NCBI GenBank assembly: GCA_035550055.1
Contig: DASZRO010000114.1
Span: forward strand, 1 to 34,513
DNA length: 34,513 nucleotides
Direction: 5' to 3'
From: Mycobacteriales bacterium
GTDB lineage: Bacteria; Actinomycetota; Actinomycetes; JAFAQI01
Shown here: one piece after another, positions 33,263 through 34,513 of the stretch
Layout of the letters: each line of letters starts with the position of its first letter
How positions within the stretch are numbered: position 1 is the first letter of the stretch
The notes under the pieces: model-generated
The model's input: only the letters and a program-made list of their open reading frames with translations
Database searches by the model: none
Told to the model about the DNA's origin: nothing
Program-made: the position numbers and the translations under genes

Positions 33263-34513
33263 TCAGCCGGCGTACCCGCTCGGCGTCTCGTCGAGGATGA
33301 CCGTCTTGGTCTCGAGGTAGGGCAGCAAGCCCTCGGTGCCGCCCTCGCGGCCGATGCCGGACTGCTTGAAGCCGCCGAACGCGATTCCGAAGTCGGTGCG
33401 GAACCCGTTGTGACCGACCGTGCCCGACCGCAGCCGCGCGGCGACCGCGCGAGCCCGGTCCGCGTCGTTGGTGAACACGGACGCGTTGAGCCCGTAGATC
33501 GAGTCGTTGGCGATGCGGATCGCGTCGTCCTCGTCGGCGGCGGGAATCACCGAAAGGACCGGACCGAAGATCTCCTCCTGCGCGATCGTCATCGCGTTGT
33601 CGACCTCGGCGAACACCGTCGGCTCGACGTAGTACCCGCGCTCGAGGTGCGCTGGCCGGCCGCCGCCGGTCACCAGCTTCGCTTCGTTCTTGCCCTGCGC
33701 GATGAGGTCGAGCACCTTGTCGCGCTGGCGTTCCATCGCCAGCGGCCCCATCTGGGTCGCCGGGTCGAACGGGTCGCCGACGACCACCTGCGAGAACGTG
33801 CTGGCCAGCGCGTCGACGAACTCGTCGTGTCGCTTGCGGGGCACGATCAGCCGGGTCAGCGACGAGCAGACCTGTCCGGTGATCATGCACTCGGCGCCGG
33901 AGATGGTGGCCGCCGCTTGCGCCAGGTCGGCGTCGTCGAGGATCACCGCGGCGGACTTGCCGCCGAGCTCGAGCGTGTAGCGCGCGATGCGCTCGCCGCA
34001 CAGCGATGCGATGCGCCGACCGGCCGCGGTCGAGCCGGTGAACGCGATCTTGTCGACGCGGGGGTCGGTGACGAGCTTCTCGCTCACCTCCCGGTCGGCG
34101 GTGAGGACGTTGAGCACGCCCGCGGGCAGGCCCGCCGCCTCCGCCGCCTCCGCGAGCAGCAGGCCTGCGCCCGGCGCCTCGGGTGACGTCTTCAGCACGA
34201 CCGTGCAGCCGGCGAGGAACGCGGGCGCGATCTTGTAGACGGCGAGGGACAGCGGCGAGTTCCACGGGATGATCGCGCCGACGACGCCGACCGGCTCGCG
34301 CACGAGCAGGCCGAACGAGCCGCCGCTGGTCGGCTGCGCGCGCTCCTCGAACGGGTAGGTCGCGGCGAGGTCGGCGTAGTAGTCGAAGACCGCGCCCATC
34401 CCGGCGGCCATGCGCTTCGTGATCTTGGCGAGGATGCCGGACTCGCGGGGCCAGATGTCCGCGAGCGCTTCGCCGCGGGCGGCCAGCTCCTTGCCGAACC
34501 GGCGCATGTGCTC
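33263..34513 (-). CDS. Aldehyde dehydrogenase, copy 2 (partial, runs off window)
   Basis: The reading frame is open to the window edge. Compared with the copy at 891-2360 it lacks about 73 N-terminal residues, so the in-window ATG at 34507 is internal and not the start. Active-site features are all there: PWN, GSTAAGRRI, the LELGGKS glutamate and the GQVCSS cysteine, plus the FGGFKQSGIGREGG end. A gapless hand comparison with the first copy over 414 residues gives about 61 differences (about 85% identity), with the C-terminal 130 residues almost identical. It presumably oxidises a related aldehyde, perhaps under different regulation. Confidence 0.95.
   Translation of the reverse strand, partial: EHMRRFGKELAARGEALADIWPRESGILAKITKRMAAGMGAVFDYYADLAATYPFEERAQPTSGGSFGLLVREPVGVVGAIIPWNSPLSLAVYKIAPAFLAGCTVVLKTSPEAPGAGLLLAEAAEAAGLPAGVLNVLTADREVSEKLVTDPRVDKIAFTGSTAAGRRIASLCGERIARYTLELGGKSAAVILDDADLAQAAATISGAECMITGQVCSSLTRLIVPRKRHDEFVDALASTFSQVVVGDPFDPATQMGPLAMERQRDKVLDLIAQGKNEAKLVTGGGRPAHLERGYYVEPTVFAEVDNAMTIAQEEIFGPVLSVIPAADEDDAIRIANDSIYGLNASVFTNDADRARAVAARLRSGTVGHNGFRTDFGIAFGGFKQSGIGREGGTEGLLPYLETKTVILDETPSGYAG

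Noticed and set aside
891-34513. Composite transposon bounded by the two aldehyde dehydrogenases
   Set aside because: No transposase, terminal inverted repeats or target duplications were seen; the repeats are ordinary coding genes.

Overview
The window is dense, high-GC DNA with many GTG starts, four-base ATGA/GTGA gene overlaps and at least two leaderless-looking starts. Together with two gene families tied to mycothiol (a PIG-L deacetylase and an MDMPI/DinB protein) and a HelR-type RNA polymerase rescue protein, this points to a chromosomal region of an actinomycete. I cannot name the genus. I see no rRNA, tRNA, CRISPR array, transposase, integrase or phage gene. No gene-free stretch exceeds about 160 bases; the longest are 1-140 and 32780-32935.

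Left part (1-10.4 kb). A short-chain dehydrogenase converges on an aldehyde dehydrogenase. Divergent from the latter is a two-gene unit: an XRE helix-turn-helix protein translationally coupled to a nucleotidyltransferase-fold protein, arranged like a toxin-antitoxin module. A type III glutamine synthetase follows, with a GlnR-like box upstream and a strong hairpin downstream. That hairpin lies across the stop codon of a converging GT-C membrane glycosyltransferase. A divergent SGNH-hydrolase follows. Then comes a minus-strand run that reads, in transcription order, secreted S15 hydrolase, MDMPI-family protein and PIG-L deacetylase.

Middle (12.4-22.2 kb). A plus-strand run holds a Nudix hydrolase, an enoyl-CoA hydratase homologue, a Gfo/Idh/MocA oxidoreductase and helR. 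A 19-bp rifamycin-associated element (RAE) sits directly upstream of helR, which makes this a predicted rifamycin-inducible RNA polymerase protection locus. A lipoprotein and a small protein lie on the minus strand. Next is a coupled pair of secreted hydrolases, a DUF6351 protein and an S15/CocE-like esterase.

Right part (22.2-34.5 kb). A minus-strand operon encodes a LolA/RseB-like exported protein, an ABC-2 ATPase and permease, and a ferritin-like di-iron protein. It is divergent from an OmpR-type response regulator and sensor kinase, and the shared intergenic region carries three copies of an 11-bp repeat. An SNF2/SMARCAL1-like helicase, an acyltransferase-3 membrane protein with an unusual C-terminal domain and a small alpha-beta-barrel protein follow. 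The window ends inside a second aldehyde dehydrogenase, about 85% identical by hand comparison to the one at the left end.

The most notable observations are the RAE-helR unit and its missing conventional start codon, the HTH-nucleotidyltransferase pair with an intact catalytic triad, the DUF6351-S15 secreted pair, and the TCS/ABC regulatory region.
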